This document shows, piece by piece, positions 18,978 to 27,630 of a stretch of 64,000 nucleotides of DNA. A program made the translations under genes and the position numbers. Numbering within the stretch: position 1 is the first letter of the stretch; every line of letters begins with the position of its first letter. Under the pieces are notes generated by a model. That model saw nothing but the letters and a program-made list of their open reading frames with translations, was not told the origin of the DNA and did no database searches. Location of the stretch: assembly GCF_039542385.1 (NCBI RefSeq), contig NZ_BAABIA010000002.1, positions 434,001-498,000 on the forward strand, given 5' to 3'. The stretch comes from Prosthecobacter algae (GTDB lineage Bacteria; Verrucomicrobiota; Verrucomicrobiia; Verrucomicrobiales; Verrucomicrobiaceae).

Positions 18978-19019
18978 TCCGATGAATCCGGCGACCGTCC
19001 CGAGACGAACCTCTAGCAG

Positions 19020-19544
19020 ATGAAACTCACCATGCGCTTTTTGACCGCACTCTTCACCGGCCTGTTTGGCAGTTCCTGCCAAGCAGAAAGCCCGCAGGTC
19101 AGCCAGCCCGCCCCCCAGATCTCCGGCATCAATCAGGATGGGGTGACCGTGAACTTTGCTGATGTGTACAAAAAAGGTCCCACCGTGGTTTTCTTTTACC
19201 CCAAGGCCAACACTCCCGGCTGCACCGCCCAGGCCTGCTCCCTGCGGGATGCCTTTGCCGACCTGACCCAGGCAGGCGTGCAGGTGCTAGGGGTCTCCCT
19301 CGACAACGTCGAGACCCAGAAGAAATTCAAGACCCAGAGAAAGCTGCCTTACGACCTGATCGCCGACACCGATGGCAAGGTGCTGGAGGCATTCAAAGTC
19401 GGCAAGGTCTTCGGTGGCATGCTTTCCATGGCCCAGCGGCAATGCTTTCTGATCAAAGACGGCAAGATAGTCTGGCATGATGACAGCGCCTCTACCTCCG
19501 GGCAGGCTGCCGATATTCAAAAGGCACTGGCGGCGCTGAAGTGA
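19020..19544 (+). CDS. Exported Bcp/PrxQ-type peroxiredoxin
   Basis: A 174-residue peroxiredoxin. YPKANTPGCTAQACSLRD carries the peroxidatic Cys68 and a resolving Cys73 five residues later, the arrangement of atypical 2-Cys PrxQ/Bcp enzymes that reduce hydroperoxides with thioredoxin. Unlike cytosolic Bcp it has a hydrophobic N-terminus (residues 5-22, ending in GSSCQAE), so it is probably exported, possibly as a lipoprotein through Cys20. DSASTSGQAADIQKAL at the C-terminus is typical of the family. It may belong to the oxidative stress response governed by the OxyR gene 6.4 kb away; this is inference. Confidence 0.9.
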   Translation: MKLTMRFLTALFTGLFGSSCQAESPQVSQPAPQISGINQDGVTVNFADVYKKGPTVVFFYPKANTPGCTAQACSLRDAFADLTQAGVQVLGVSLDNVETQKKFKTQRKLPYDLIADTDGKVLEAFKVGKVFGGMLSMAQRQCFLIKDGKIVWHDDSASTSGQAADIQKALAALK

Positions 19545-19630
19545 GTCTGGGCGTGAATTCGCGTTGATCTTTTGGCCCCAGCCATAAGAATCAGCCCGTC
19601 TTCCATTGCCTCCTTTCGCCGCCCTCTTGC

Positions 19631-20230
19631 ATGAAAATTTGTCTCACCCTGGCCCTGTTCGTTTTTTCTGCTCTATGGGCAAACGCACAGCTCGCCCCCA
19701 TGCAGTTGCCGAAGAAAATCACCTGGGTGGAGGAAACCTCCGCACGCAATGCCCGAGGAGAAGTAACTCGCACCTGCAATGTCTTCTCCATCGAAGGGGA
19801 GAACTGGCGCTGTGAATTCGCAAATCAGCAGGCAGAGATTGCCATCACCGTCTGCAGCCAGGGCAAGGTCACCTCATCCCAGACCCCAGCTCCTTCCCCC
19901 TCCGAGGGCCCTGCCACTGATCTCACCAGCATCTACTCAGCCCTGAGCAGCAAGGCCAAATTCGAGGTCGTGGACATCATCGGCGGTGTGGGCTACTCAC
20001 GTTTCCGCGAAACCGGAAGCTCCGGCTACACGCGTCTCATTTGGATGGACCGCACCATCGGCTTCCCACGCCGCATCAGCACCACCCTGCCCGATGGCAG
20101 CGTGCGGGAACAATCCATGAGGGTTCTCAACGTGGATACCAGCCTCGAAAGAAGGCTATTCAATGCCAGTAACCTGTATCCCTTTTTTGGCCATTACCTG
20201 GACGAATGGCACGCCCGCCTGACGAAGTGA
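19631..20230 (+). CDS. Hypothetical secreted protein
   Basis: A 199-residue protein with a clear signal peptide (MKICLTLALFVFSALWANAQ). The mature part has two Cys (CNVFSIEGENWRCEF), a Pro/Ser-rich linker (TPAPSPSEGPATD) near residue 90 and a beta-rich C-terminal half (RFRETGSSGYTRLIWMD, IGFPRRISTTLPDGS). The combination of an early threonine/serine-rich linker and a W-x-D-x-x-x-G-F-P-x-R-I segment is reminiscent of LolA/LolB-like or DUF4412-like periplasmic proteins, but I cannot assign a family with confidence. It ends upstream of a strong bidirectional terminator. Confidence 0.72.
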   Translation: MKICLTLALFVFSALWANAQLAPMQLPKKITWVEETSARNARGEVTRTCNVFSIEGENWRCEFANQQAEIAITVCSQGKVTSSQTPAPSPSEGPATDLTSIYSALSSKAKFEVVDIIGGVGYSRFRETGSSGYTRLIWMDRTIGFPRRISTTLPDGSVREQSMRVLNVDTSLERRLFNASNLYPFFGHYLDEWHARLTK

Positions 20231-20265
20231 TTCATCGCTGGGGTTGGCTCACTCAAAACCTGCAA

Positions 20266-20301
20266 AAAACCCCGGCACTGCTATGGCAATGCCGGGGTTT
20301 T
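20266..20301. terminator. Bidirectional rho-independent terminator
   Basis: Perfect 12-base inverted repeat AAAACCCCGGCA ... TGCCGGGGTTTT (20266-20277 and 20290-20301) with a 12-base loop. A-run on the left and T-run on the right let it act in both directions. It sits between the convergent genes ending at 20230 and 20342. Confidence 0.9.
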
Positions 20302-20341
20302 AAGGTTTCAACACCCGTTCAAAACGGGCGTTGAGTAGCGA

Positions 20342-21793
20342 TTAAGCTTTCCAACCGTCGCGGTAGGCGGGCCGGGAGACGAACTTATTCGGAGCTTCGG
20401 CGTTGCTGACCTTCATGCCTTGCTTGTCCCACTGCACGCTCTGCTGAGCACGCACGGCCAGGTTGCCGAGAAGCACGAACTCGGTCAGCGGGCAGCTATA
20501 GTCGAAGTTGGAGCTTGGCAGGCCGCCGTTAACGATGTGGTGAGCCCACTCGCCCTGCGGGTTGTTCGGCATCACGCTGCGGGTTTCGGTTTTCTTGATT
20601 TTGCCGGCCTTCATGTCGAGACGCACCTGGGTGTAACGCTCTTCATTGTAAATGACGGGGCTGCCGCAATAGGCTTCGCCTTCAAAGACGGTGCCTTCGG
20701 TGCCGATGAACATCATGCCGCTGCTGGCTTTTTCGAAAGCCTTCTTGGCCAGCTCGCTGGTCATGTGCGGGGAGATTTCAGGCTTGTTCGGCTTGCCGTC
20801 CTTGGAGCCGTCATTCCAGGAGACCTTGAGGGCTCCATGCTTGCCAGCAGGCATGTGATAGACGAGGTCTGACCACACTGGGGCGCAGGTATCGGAGATC
20901 GGGCTGCTGGTGGCGTCGATGCGCTCAGGGATGAGCTGGCCCAGGATGCTGAAGGTGGCGTCCATGATGTGGCAGCCCATGTCGCCAAGAGCACCGGAGC
21001 CGAACTGCCACCAGCCACGCCAGTTGAAGGGGTGGAGGCTGTTGCCGCGCTTGCCGCTCATGCCTTCAGGAATTTCGAACTCAAAGTAAGGCTCCTTGGC
21101 TTCGCTGGAGAGCCAGAGGTCCCAGTCAAGGTTGGAAGGGCACTCAGCGGCCTTCTTGACCAGGGGGCCCTGGGGCCAGATGGGGCGGTTGGTCCACAGG
21201 CGAATTTCTTTCAAGGTGCCGATAGCGCCCTGCTCGATCCACTCCTTGGCCAGACGCTGGCCTTCCATGGTGCGGCCCTGGTTGCCCATCTGGGTGGTGA
21301 TTTTCGCGGTCTTCGCTGCTTGGTGCAGCTCACGCACTTCGCCGATGTAATTGCAAAGGGGCTTCTGAACGCAGACGTGCTTGTTATGCTTGATGGCATG
21401 CATCGCTGCCACGTAATGCGTGTGGTCAGGGGTGGAGATGATGACGCCATCGATCTCGTTGGCCATCTCGTCGAACATCTTGCGGAAGTCCTGATACAGC
21501 TTCGGTGCCGCCGGGGCTGCCTGGCCGGACTTCACGTGGTGGTCTTCGCGCTTCTTGGCCGCTTCGTTGAGGCGGTTCATGTCCACGTCCACCAGGGCCA
21601 CGATGTTGTGGTCCAGGGTCACGCCCTGGGTGTCGGACTGGCCTTTGCCATTGGCACCGATGACGGCGAGGTTCAGCTTCTTGCTGGCGGCGTTTTGGCC
21701 ACGGAGGAGGAGGTTTGGACCTGCGAAGGCACCAGCGGCGAGGCCTGCCGTGCGGCCCAGAAAATGACGGCGTGAGATGATATTAAGACCCAT
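20342..21793 (-). CDS. Gfo/Idh/MocA family oxidoreductase with Tat signal
   Basis: A 483-residue protein with a twin-arginine signal (SRRHFLGRTAG, then a short hydrophobic stretch ending AGPNLLLRG). The Rossmann part begins KLNLAVIGANGKG and continues with VALVDVD. DGVIISTPDHTH and CVQKPLCN occupy the positions of the family's nucleotide-binding and E-K-P segments (here Q-K-P). The C-terminal part contains WRGWWQFGSGALGDMGCH, the G-x-x-x-D-x-G-x-H motif. This secreted branch is expanded in Planctomycetota and Verrucomicrobiota and is thought to act on sugars using tightly bound NAD(P). Substrate unknown. Confidence 0.93.
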   Translation of the reverse strand: MGLNIISRRHFLGRTAGLAAGAFAGPNLLLRGQNAASKKLNLAVIGANGKGQSDTQGVTLDHNIVALVDVDMNRLNEAAKKREDHHVKSGQAAPAAPKLYQDFRKMFDEMANEIDGVIISTPDHTHYVAAMHAIKHNKHVCVQKPLCNYIGEVRELHQAAKTAKITTQMGNQGRTMEGQRLAKEWIEQGAIGTLKEIRLWTNRPIWPQGPLVKKAAECPSNLDWDLWLSSEAKEPYFEFEIPEGMSGKRGNSLHPFNWRGWWQFGSGALGDMGCHIMDATFSILGQLIPERIDATSSPISDTCAPVWSDLVYHMPAGKHGALKVSWNDGSKDGKPNKPEISPHMTSELAKKAFEKASSGMMFIGTEGTVFEGEAYCGSPVIYNEERYTQVRLDMKAGKIKKTETRSVMPNNPQGEWAHHIVNGGLPSSNFDYSCPLTEFVLLGNLAVRAQQSVQWDKQGMKVSNAEAPNKFVSRPAYRDGWKA

Positions 21794-21954
21794 GGGGTTT
21801 TATGCTATGTGGTTGAGTTGGGGGAATCGAGATAAACGGCTGTTTTTTCCCGAAATTACGCCCAAATGCTAGCAACCATGGGGTTTCCCGTCCAGCAGGC
21901 AATGTCGCACCGCTATTTACAAAGGGCTGCATTTCCGCTAAATTCCCCCTCCCC

Positions 21955-24072
21955 ATGAAGAAAATGCGCCTTGCCCCCCTGGCCGCCTTTGGTCTCGCAC
22001 TCCTTTTCGCCCCCTTCGCCTCAGCGCAGGTGGACGATGCTGCCGAGCAATTTTTCAGGGGCTACGTGATGAAAAAGGACGCTGAAAAGATGGAGACCGA
22101 CGGCAATTTTGCCGGTGCCCTCCAGGTCTATCAGCAGATGGGGCAGATTTTTGATACCGTGGCCCAGAGCCATCCTGACTGGCAACCCAACCTCCTGGCC
22201 AACCGCCGCAGCCTCACCCAGCAGGCCATCACCCGGATGCAAGGCCGCCTTTCCCAGCCAGCCGCCGCCCCGGCCCCCGCAACAGCGGCGGCCCCCGCAC
22301 CTGCCGCAGCCCCGACGATGCCCGTTTTCACCGGCAGCACCGAGGCCCCCGGCCCAGGCACGCTCGCAGGCCCCGCGGGCACCATGCCCAGCCTCAGCGA
22401 TGTGCTTTCCCAATGGGAACAAAATTACCGCCAGCGCATGCTGCAACTGGAGACCCAGAACAACCAGATGCAGATGGACCTGACCAAGTGGCAGCAGTGG
22501 TACCAGTGGGCCTCCGGCGAAATCACTACCGCCCGCGAGGACAAGGACACCCTGGCCGGAAAATCTGCCGCCATGGAAAAGGCCATCGAAACGATGAAGC
22601 AAGAAGTTGCCGCCGGGCGCGCCGCCAATGGCCAGCTCGATGCCCTGGTCAAAGAAAAGCTCAATCTCGAAATCGAATATCGCAAGGCCTCACAACGCCT
22701 CACGGGTGCTGAGCAAGCCTCCAAGGAAGCCTCGCAAAAGCTCGCCGATGCCTCCCTGCGCATCTCCACCTTGGAAAAAGAGCGCAATGATCTCCTGGTG
22801 GAACGCGACGCCGCTGTAAAACAGCGCAACGAAGCTGTGGCTTCCCGCGACACCGCCGTGCAGGAACGCGACAAACTGAGCGCCCAAAACCTGGGTATGC
22901 AGACGGAAATTGAGTCTCTCAAAAAACGCGCTCCAGCCAAGGATGAGGTGAAGCTCATCGTCGCTGAAAATGACCGCCTGAAAAAGGAACTGGAAACCGC
23001 TCAAAAGCAGGTGGCCTCCCTCCAGGGCGACGTCACCCGCAAGGATCAGGAAATCACCCAGTTGCGCGGCCAGATCACCACCCTGCAAACGGAGATGACC
23101 GCCCTTCGTCAGCAGAGCGCCACCTTTCAAAACCAAGTGGCAGACTTGACCCTGCAGCTCAAAAACCTGCAGGATGGCAAGCCCGCCGCCATGACGCCGG
23201 AACTGGCCCAGGAGAACGAACTGCTGCGCGAAATCGTCATGCGCCAGCTCCGCAGCCAATACCGCCAGCAGCAGGCCAAGGACCTCGTTTTGGCCGAGCT
23301 GCAAAAGATGCAGGGAGTCTCCTCCAAGCTGCTGGAACAGGTGGAAGAGCTGCGCGGCAGCCGCATGACCCTGACCCCGGATGAAGAAAAACTCTTCTCC
23401 GATCCCTCCGTCCGCGAAATGCTGGGCGGGGACAGCATCCAGGGCACCCTCATCGCCCAGGCCCCGAAACCTGCTGGCAGCACCCCAGCCGAGAAACCGC
23501 TGGACTCGCTTCTGGACAAAGCCAACGAAGCCTTCAGCGCCCAGAAATTCGCCGAGGCCGCCGCCCTTTACGAAGACGCCCTGCGCGTGGACCCCAAAAA
23601 CACCACCGCCCTCGTCGGCCTGGGCTACTCCCGCCAGCGTGAAAACAAGCTGAGCGAAGCTGAGGCTGCCCTGAAAAAGTGCCTGAACATTGACCCCAGC
23701 CATGAACTGGCCGCCTTCCACCTGGGCGTGACGCACTTCAAACAGCAGCGTTGGAACGATGCCACGGCCGCCTTTGAAAAGAGCCTGACCAAGAACTCCA
23801 AAAATGCCCGCGCCCGCCACTACCTGGGCATCATTTCCACCAAATTGAACCTCCTGGATCGTGCCGAGCGCGAATTCAAAACCGCCCTCGCCATTGACCC
23901 AAACTATGGCGAAGCCCACTTCAATCTGGCGGTGCTTTACGCTACATGGGACCCACCGCAGTGGGACAAGGCCAAGACCGAATATGGAGAGGCTTTGAAG
24001 AAAGGCGTGGCACCTGATGAAGCGCTGGAAAAACTGCTGAAAGGCACCGGCAAATCCGTCTCAGCACGCTGA
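21955..24072 (+). CDS. Secreted coiled-coil and TPR protein
   Basis: A 705-residue protein. Signal peptide at residues 1-24 (ending ASAQ). Residues about 25-90 are helical; about 98-140 form an Ala/Pro-rich linker; about 160-440 form a long heptad-rich coiled coil (many Glu, Lys, Gln; LETQNNQMQMDL to LTLQLKNLQDG). The C-terminal part (about 520-680) carries four TPR units, e.g. ANEAFSAQKFAEAAALYEDAL and LGYSRQRENKLSEAEAALKKCL. A C-terminal GTGKSVSAR tail follows. Likely a periplasmic scaffold for a protein complex; function not recognisable. Confidence 0.85.
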   Translation: MKKMRLAPLAAFGLALLFAPFASAQVDDAAEQFFRGYVMKKDAEKMETDGNFAGALQVYQQMGQIFDTVAQSHPDWQPNLLANRRSLTQQAITRMQGRLSQPAAAPAPATAAAPAPAAAPTMPVFTGSTEAPGPGTLAGPAGTMPSLSDVLSQWEQNYRQRMLQLETQNNQMQMDLTKWQQWYQWASGEITTAREDKDTLAGKSAAMEKAIETMKQEVAAGRAANGQLDALVKEKLNLEIEYRKASQRLTGAEQASKEASQKLADASLRISTLEKERNDLLVERDAAVKQRNEAVASRDTAVQERDKLSAQNLGMQTEIESLKKRAPAKDEVKLIVAENDRLKKELETAQKQVASLQGDVTRKDQEITQLRGQITTLQTEMTALRQQSATFQNQVADLTLQLKNLQDGKPAAMTPELAQENELLREIVMRQLRSQYRQQQAKDLVLAELQKMQGVSSKLLEQVEELRGSRMTLTPDEEKLFSDPSVREMLGGDSIQGTLIAQAPKPAGSTPAEKPLDSLLDKANEAFSAQKFAEAAALYEDALRVDPKNTTALVGLGYSRQRENKLSEAEAALKKCLNIDPSHELAAFHLGVTHFKQQRWNDATAAFEKSLTKNSKNARARHYLGIISTKLNLLDRAEREFKTALAIDPNYGEAHFNLAVLYATWDPPQWDKAKTEYGEALKKGVAPDEALEKLLKGTGKSVSAR

Positions 24073-24127
24073 TGTCCCAAAGAATGGCCTGACTTGTTAT
24101 TCGAGGAATTTCGCGGCATGGTCGCAC

Positions 24128-24838
24128 ATGACTCAAACATGTGCGGTCACTGGCAAATCCTTTTCGCCTAACAAGCTGAGACCTCTCACGGCCTTACCAC
24201 CTCAAATTGCCGACATTATCCGGGCGGCTCACCCTGAGTTGAAGCCCGAATCCCTGATCAGCACGGAGGTGCTCAATGAGGCCCGATTGGACTATGTGCG
24301 CCAGTTGTTGCAAAGCCAGTTAGGCGATCTCACCCACCTGGATGAGGAGGTGCTTCAAAGCCTGCATCGTCAGGAGCTGCTCAGTGAGCACCCAGACAGT
24401 GAAGAAGAGGGAGAAAGCCAGCTCACCGTGGGCCAAAAGCTTTCAGACAAGCTGGCTGAATTTGGCGGTAGCTGGACGTTCATCCTGGCCTTCGGAGGTT
24501 TCATGGCCATCTGGATTCTGCTGAATGTCGTCCTTCTGGCCAACCGTGGCTATGATCCTTACCCCTTCATCCTGCTGAACCTCATTCTCTCCTGCTTAGC
24601 CTCCCTGCAAGCACCCGTGATCATGATGAGCCAGAACCGCCAGGAAAGCCGTGACCGGAAGCGGGCTGAAAACGATTACAAGATCAATCTCAAGGCCGAG
24701 CTGGAGATCCGTCACTTGCATGACAAAATGGACTACATGCTGCATCAGCAGGCAACACGCCTCATGGAGGTGCAGCAAATCCAGATCGAACTCCTGCGAG
24801 AGATGGCCGGTGGACGTCAGGGCCCAACCAAATCTTGA
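24128..24838 (+). CDS. DUF1003 membrane protein
   Basis: A 236-residue protein with two adjacent transmembrane helices (WTFILAFGGFMAIWILLNVVLL and YPFILLNLILSCLASLQAPVIMM) followed by the DUF1003 signature SQNRQESRDRKRAENDYKIN. The N-terminal 100 residues begin with a CAVTGKSFSPNKL segment (small zinc-ribbon-like start, only one Cys) and are acidic. A helical C-terminal tail (HLHDKMDYMLHQQA) matches the family. DUF1003 proteins are inner-membrane proteins of unknown function. The gene follows the TPR gene by 55 bases. Confidence 0.93.
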   Translation: MTQTCAVTGKSFSPNKLRPLTALPPQIADIIRAAHPELKPESLISTEVLNEARLDYVRQLLQSQLGDLTHLDEEVLQSLHRQELLSEHPDSEEEGESQLTVGQKLSDKLAEFGGSWTFILAFGGFMAIWILLNVVLLANRGYDPYPFILLNLILSCLASLQAPVIMMSQNRQESRDRKRAENDYKINLKAELEIRHLHDKMDYMLHQQATRLMEVQQIQIELLREMAGGRQGPTKS

Positions 24839-24892
24839 GTCCGTGGCAAAGTTGTGATTTCGGCACCCCATGGACCTGCGTAGTCTTCTCCT

Positions 24893-25912
24893 GTGTCTGC
24901 CCCCCTCATCTCCGCTGCCCTGGTCTCCTGGTTTCGCCAAAACGGGCGCGACTATCCGTGGCGGCAGACGAGGGATGCCTATGCCATTTTGGTCTCGGAA
25001 ATCATGCTGCAGCAGACGCAGATCAGCACCGTGCTGGATCGCGGTTATTATGCGCGCTGGCTGGCCCTTTTCCCTGATTTTGCCACTCTGGCGGCGGCTT
25101 CTGAAAGTGAGATTTTGAAGGCCTGGGAAGGCCTGGGCTATTACCGCCGCGCACGTAATTTACAGAAACTGGCCCAGGTAGTGGTGACTGAGCACGGTGG
25201 CGTTTTTCCGACCGATCCAGCCGCGATCCGTGCGCTCCCCGGCATCGGCCCCTACACCGCAGGGGCCATCTCCAGCTTTGCCTATGGCCTGGCAGAACCC
25301 ATCGTGGATGGCAATGTGGCCCGAGTCCTGTCACGTCTGGACAATGATGCGACCCCCATTGACTCCACCACCGGCAGCAAGCGTCTCTGGGAGCGTGCCA
25401 CCGAGCTGGTTCAAGCCACCGAAGATCCTCGCTCTCTGAATTCCGCCCTCATGGAGCTGGGCCAGACAATCTGCAAACCTACACAGCCCCTGTGCCCGCA
25501 GTGCCCAGTGAAAAAACATTGCCGCGCCACCGATCCGACCTCCCTCCCCGTCAAATCGAACAAAACCCAGATGACGGAAGTCACGGAGCGCGTCGTTTTC
25601 ATCCAGACCGCTGAAGGAGTGTTGCTGGAGCAAGAGACAGGTGCCCGGCGCACCGGCCTATGGAAGCTCCCTGCCCTGCCAGAAAACCTCGCCGCGTCCC
25701 CTCCGCCGGTGCTCCTGAAGATGAACTATGGCATCACACGCTACAAGGTGACGCTGTGGGTCCATGAGTTCCCTGCCACCGCACCCCAGGTCTGGCCAGA
25801 TAACCATCGGCTGATTCCGCACCGAGACCTCGCCACCCTGGCCATGCCCAGCCCCTACCGAAAGGCGCTCGACAAGCTGCTGGCGCATTCGGCTTTCACC
25901 CTGATGGCCTGA
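24893..25912 (+). CDS. mutY: A/G-specific adenine DNA glycosylase MutY
   Basis: A 339-residue glycosylase that removes adenine mispaired with 8-oxoguanine. Visible features in order: WFRQNGRDYPWR, SEIMLQQTQ (the catalytic Glu region), helix-hairpin-helix LPGIGPYTAGAI followed by VDGNVARVLSR with the conserved Asp, and the [4Fe-4S] ligand set C-x6-C-x2-C-x5-C (CKPTQPLCPQCPVKKHC). The C-terminal part (from about residue 220) is a shortened NUDIX-like 8-oxoG recognition domain. The start is a GTG at 24893, the first codon that keeps the conserved N-terminus. It is followed by metX 54 bases later. Confidence 0.96.
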   Translation: MSAPLISAALVSWFRQNGRDYPWRQTRDAYAILVSEIMLQQTQISTVLDRGYYARWLALFPDFATLAAASESEILKAWEGLGYYRRARNLQKLAQVVVTEHGGVFPTDPAAIRALPGIGPYTAGAISSFAYGLAEPIVDGNVARVLSRLDNDATPIDSTTGSKRLWERATELVQATEDPRSLNSALMELGQTICKPTQPLCPQCPVKKHCRATDPTSLPVKSNKTQMTEVTERVVFIQTAEGVLLEQETGARRTGLWKLPALPENLAASPPPVLLKMNYGITRYKVTLWVHEFPATAPQVWPDNHRLIPHRDLATLAMPSPYRKALDKLLAHSAFTLMA

Positions 25913-25966
25913 GACAGGCACCTTGCACCTTGAAGACGGCCCTTCCTCCTGCTACGTCTTCCGCTT

Positions 25967-27172
25967 ATGTCTAAAGGTCAGGGCAAAACTGCCACGCATT
26001 TCTTTCATCTCGGCTCCGAGGCCGAACCCTTCGTCTTTGCCAATGGCGATACCCTGCCAGGCATCACGGTGGCCTACGAAATGTATGGCAAGCTGAACGC
26101 CAAAAAGTCCAACGCCATCCTGCTTTTCCACGCGCTCTCAGGCAGCCAGCACGCGGCAGGCCACACGGAGGAAGTAGAGGGTACCGATGAGCGCTGGACC
26201 AACGATATCAAAGCCGGCTGGTGGGACCTTTTCATTGGCCCAGGCAAGGCGCTGGATACCAAACGCTATTGCGTCATCTGCGCCAATTACCTCGGCGGCT
26301 GCTACGGCAGCAGCGGCCCGGCATCCATCAATCCCGCCACGGGCAAACCTTACGGCAGTACCTTCCCGCCAGTGCTCACCACCGATGTCGTACGCAGCCA
26401 GATCGCCCTGCTGGATCATCTGGGCATCGAGCAACTTCACGCCGTCATCGGCACCAGCATCGGCGGTCTTCTGGCCTTGAACCTGGCCACCCTTTACCCA
26501 GAGCGCGTCCGCATCGTCATGCCCGTTGCCACCGGACTGAAGACCACCGTCCTCACCCGCCTGACTTTGTTTGAGCAGGTCATGGCCATCGAAAACGACC
26601 CTCACTTTCACGGCGGGGATTATTACGACGGCCCTCCCCCAGCCTACGGCCTCGCCCTGGCGCGGATGATCTCGCACAAGACCTTCGTGCACCTGGATGC
26701 CATCGAAAAGCGGGCCAAGGATACCGTCAGCCAGCCCGATGGCCAGCTTTCGTGGTACAAGGTGGGGCACAACGTCGAAAGCTACATGCTCCACCAGGGC
26801 AAAAAATTCGTCAGCCGCTTCGATGCCAACAGCTACCTGCGCATCATCAACATGTGGCTGCGCTTTGACCCGCTGCGCGATGCCGGGGTGGACAACTACG
26901 AGCAGCTCTTTGCCCGCAGCACCGCTGCAGGCCACCACTACCTCGTCTTCAGCATTGATTCAGACTTCTGTTTCTACCCTGAAGAGCAGGCGGAAATGGT
27001 CAGCGCCCTGGAAAAGGCCAGGACCTCCTCCATGCACATCACTGTGCACTCAGCCAAAGGCCACGACTCCTTCCTCCTGGAACCCGAGCTCTACACCCCC
27101 CACCTCGTTTACACCCTCGAAGGCCGCGCCCATCGCGACTCCGTGGATGGTCAAGTGGCGGAGGTGGAATGA
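25967..27172 (+). CDS. metX: Homoserine O-acyltransferase MetX
   Basis: A 401-residue alpha/beta-hydrolase of the MetX family, which acylates homoserine for methionine synthesis. Motifs seen: HALSGSQHAAG, WWDLFIGPGKALDTKRYCVICANYLGGCYGSSGP in part (positions about 85-120), the nucleophile elbow IGTSIGGL (usually GGSxGG), a catalytic Asp in SIDSDFCFYP and a His in AKGHDSFL. Acetyl-CoA is the usual donor; a succinyl-specific variant cannot be excluded from the sequence alone. It lies between mutY and a small hypothetical gene on the same strand. Confidence 0.94.
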   Translation: MSKGQGKTATHFFHLGSEAEPFVFANGDTLPGITVAYEMYGKLNAKKSNAILLFHALSGSQHAAGHTEEVEGTDERWTNDIKAGWWDLFIGPGKALDTKRYCVICANYLGGCYGSSGPASINPATGKPYGSTFPPVLTTDVVRSQIALLDHLGIEQLHAVIGTSIGGLLALNLATLYPERVRIVMPVATGLKTTVLTRLTLFEQVMAIENDPHFHGGDYYDGPPPAYGLALARMISHKTFVHLDAIEKRAKDTVSQPDGQLSWYKVGHNVESYMLHQGKKFVSRFDANSYLRIINMWLRFDPLRDAGVDNYEQLFARSTAAGHHYLVFSIDSDFCFYPEEQAEMVSALEKARTSSMHITVHSAKGHDSFLLEPELYTPHLVYTLEGRAHRDSVDGQVAEVE

Positions 27173-27187
27173 GGGTGACCCTTGTTT

Positions 27188-27604
27188 ATGCCTGTCGCAT
27201 TCATAACCTCGGATGCTGCATATGACAGGCTAAACAGGCCGTTCAATCCACCCGTCATCAACAGTCCCGAAGATGAGGCCGCCTTCATCTCTGAATGGGA
27301 TGGTGTTCGCGAACGATTGATGCAAACACTCGATGCTCTAGGCGAATGGAATGCTTACGGCGAAGGTGATTATTACATTGGAGATCAAGTAATGCTATCT
27401 CGTGGAATTGGCCTCGAACTGACCTCCGACGTGATGCTGGACAAAAAGCTCATTCCGCTCATCCAGAGCAGTCTTCATAGCTGCACCAGCCCCTACGAGG
27501 TTTATTGCTCCTTTTCCCATGATCAGCATCTCTGGAATTTTTTCATTACCAAGGATCAAATTATGACCGACTGCACTCCTGAATTGCTCAAGCAATTTTT
27601 GTGA
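27188..27604 (+). CDS. Small hypothetical protein
   Basis: A 138-residue soluble acidic protein of unknown family, starting at the ATG at 27188 (15 bases after metX). Segments such as SPEDEAAFISEWDGVRERLM and the aromatic-rich ALGEWNAYGEGDYYIGD and CSFSHDQHLWNFFITKDQIM give it the look of a small immunity-like or SMI1-like cytosolic protein, but this is impression only. Its base composition is visibly lower in G+C than metX and murC-murB on either side, a hint of separate origin. It converges on murC-murB, with 26 bases between stops. Confidence 0.6.
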   Translation: MPVAFITSDAAYDRLNRPFNPPVINSPEDEAAFISEWDGVRERLMQTLDALGEWNAYGEGDYYIGDQVMLSRGIGLELTSDVMLDKKLIPLIQSSLHSCTSPYEVYCSFSHDQHLWNFFITKDQIMTDCTPELLKQFL

Positions 27605-27630
27605 CCCTTGCCAAGGCAGGTGATAGCTAG

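Noticed and set aside
22690..23919. 409-codon open frame on the minus strand
   Set aside because: It lies entirely inside the coiled-coil/TPR gene on the plus strand. Its translation is rich in Gly, Gln, Phe and Val without motifs; the GC-rich third-position pattern of the real gene explains the open antisense frame.
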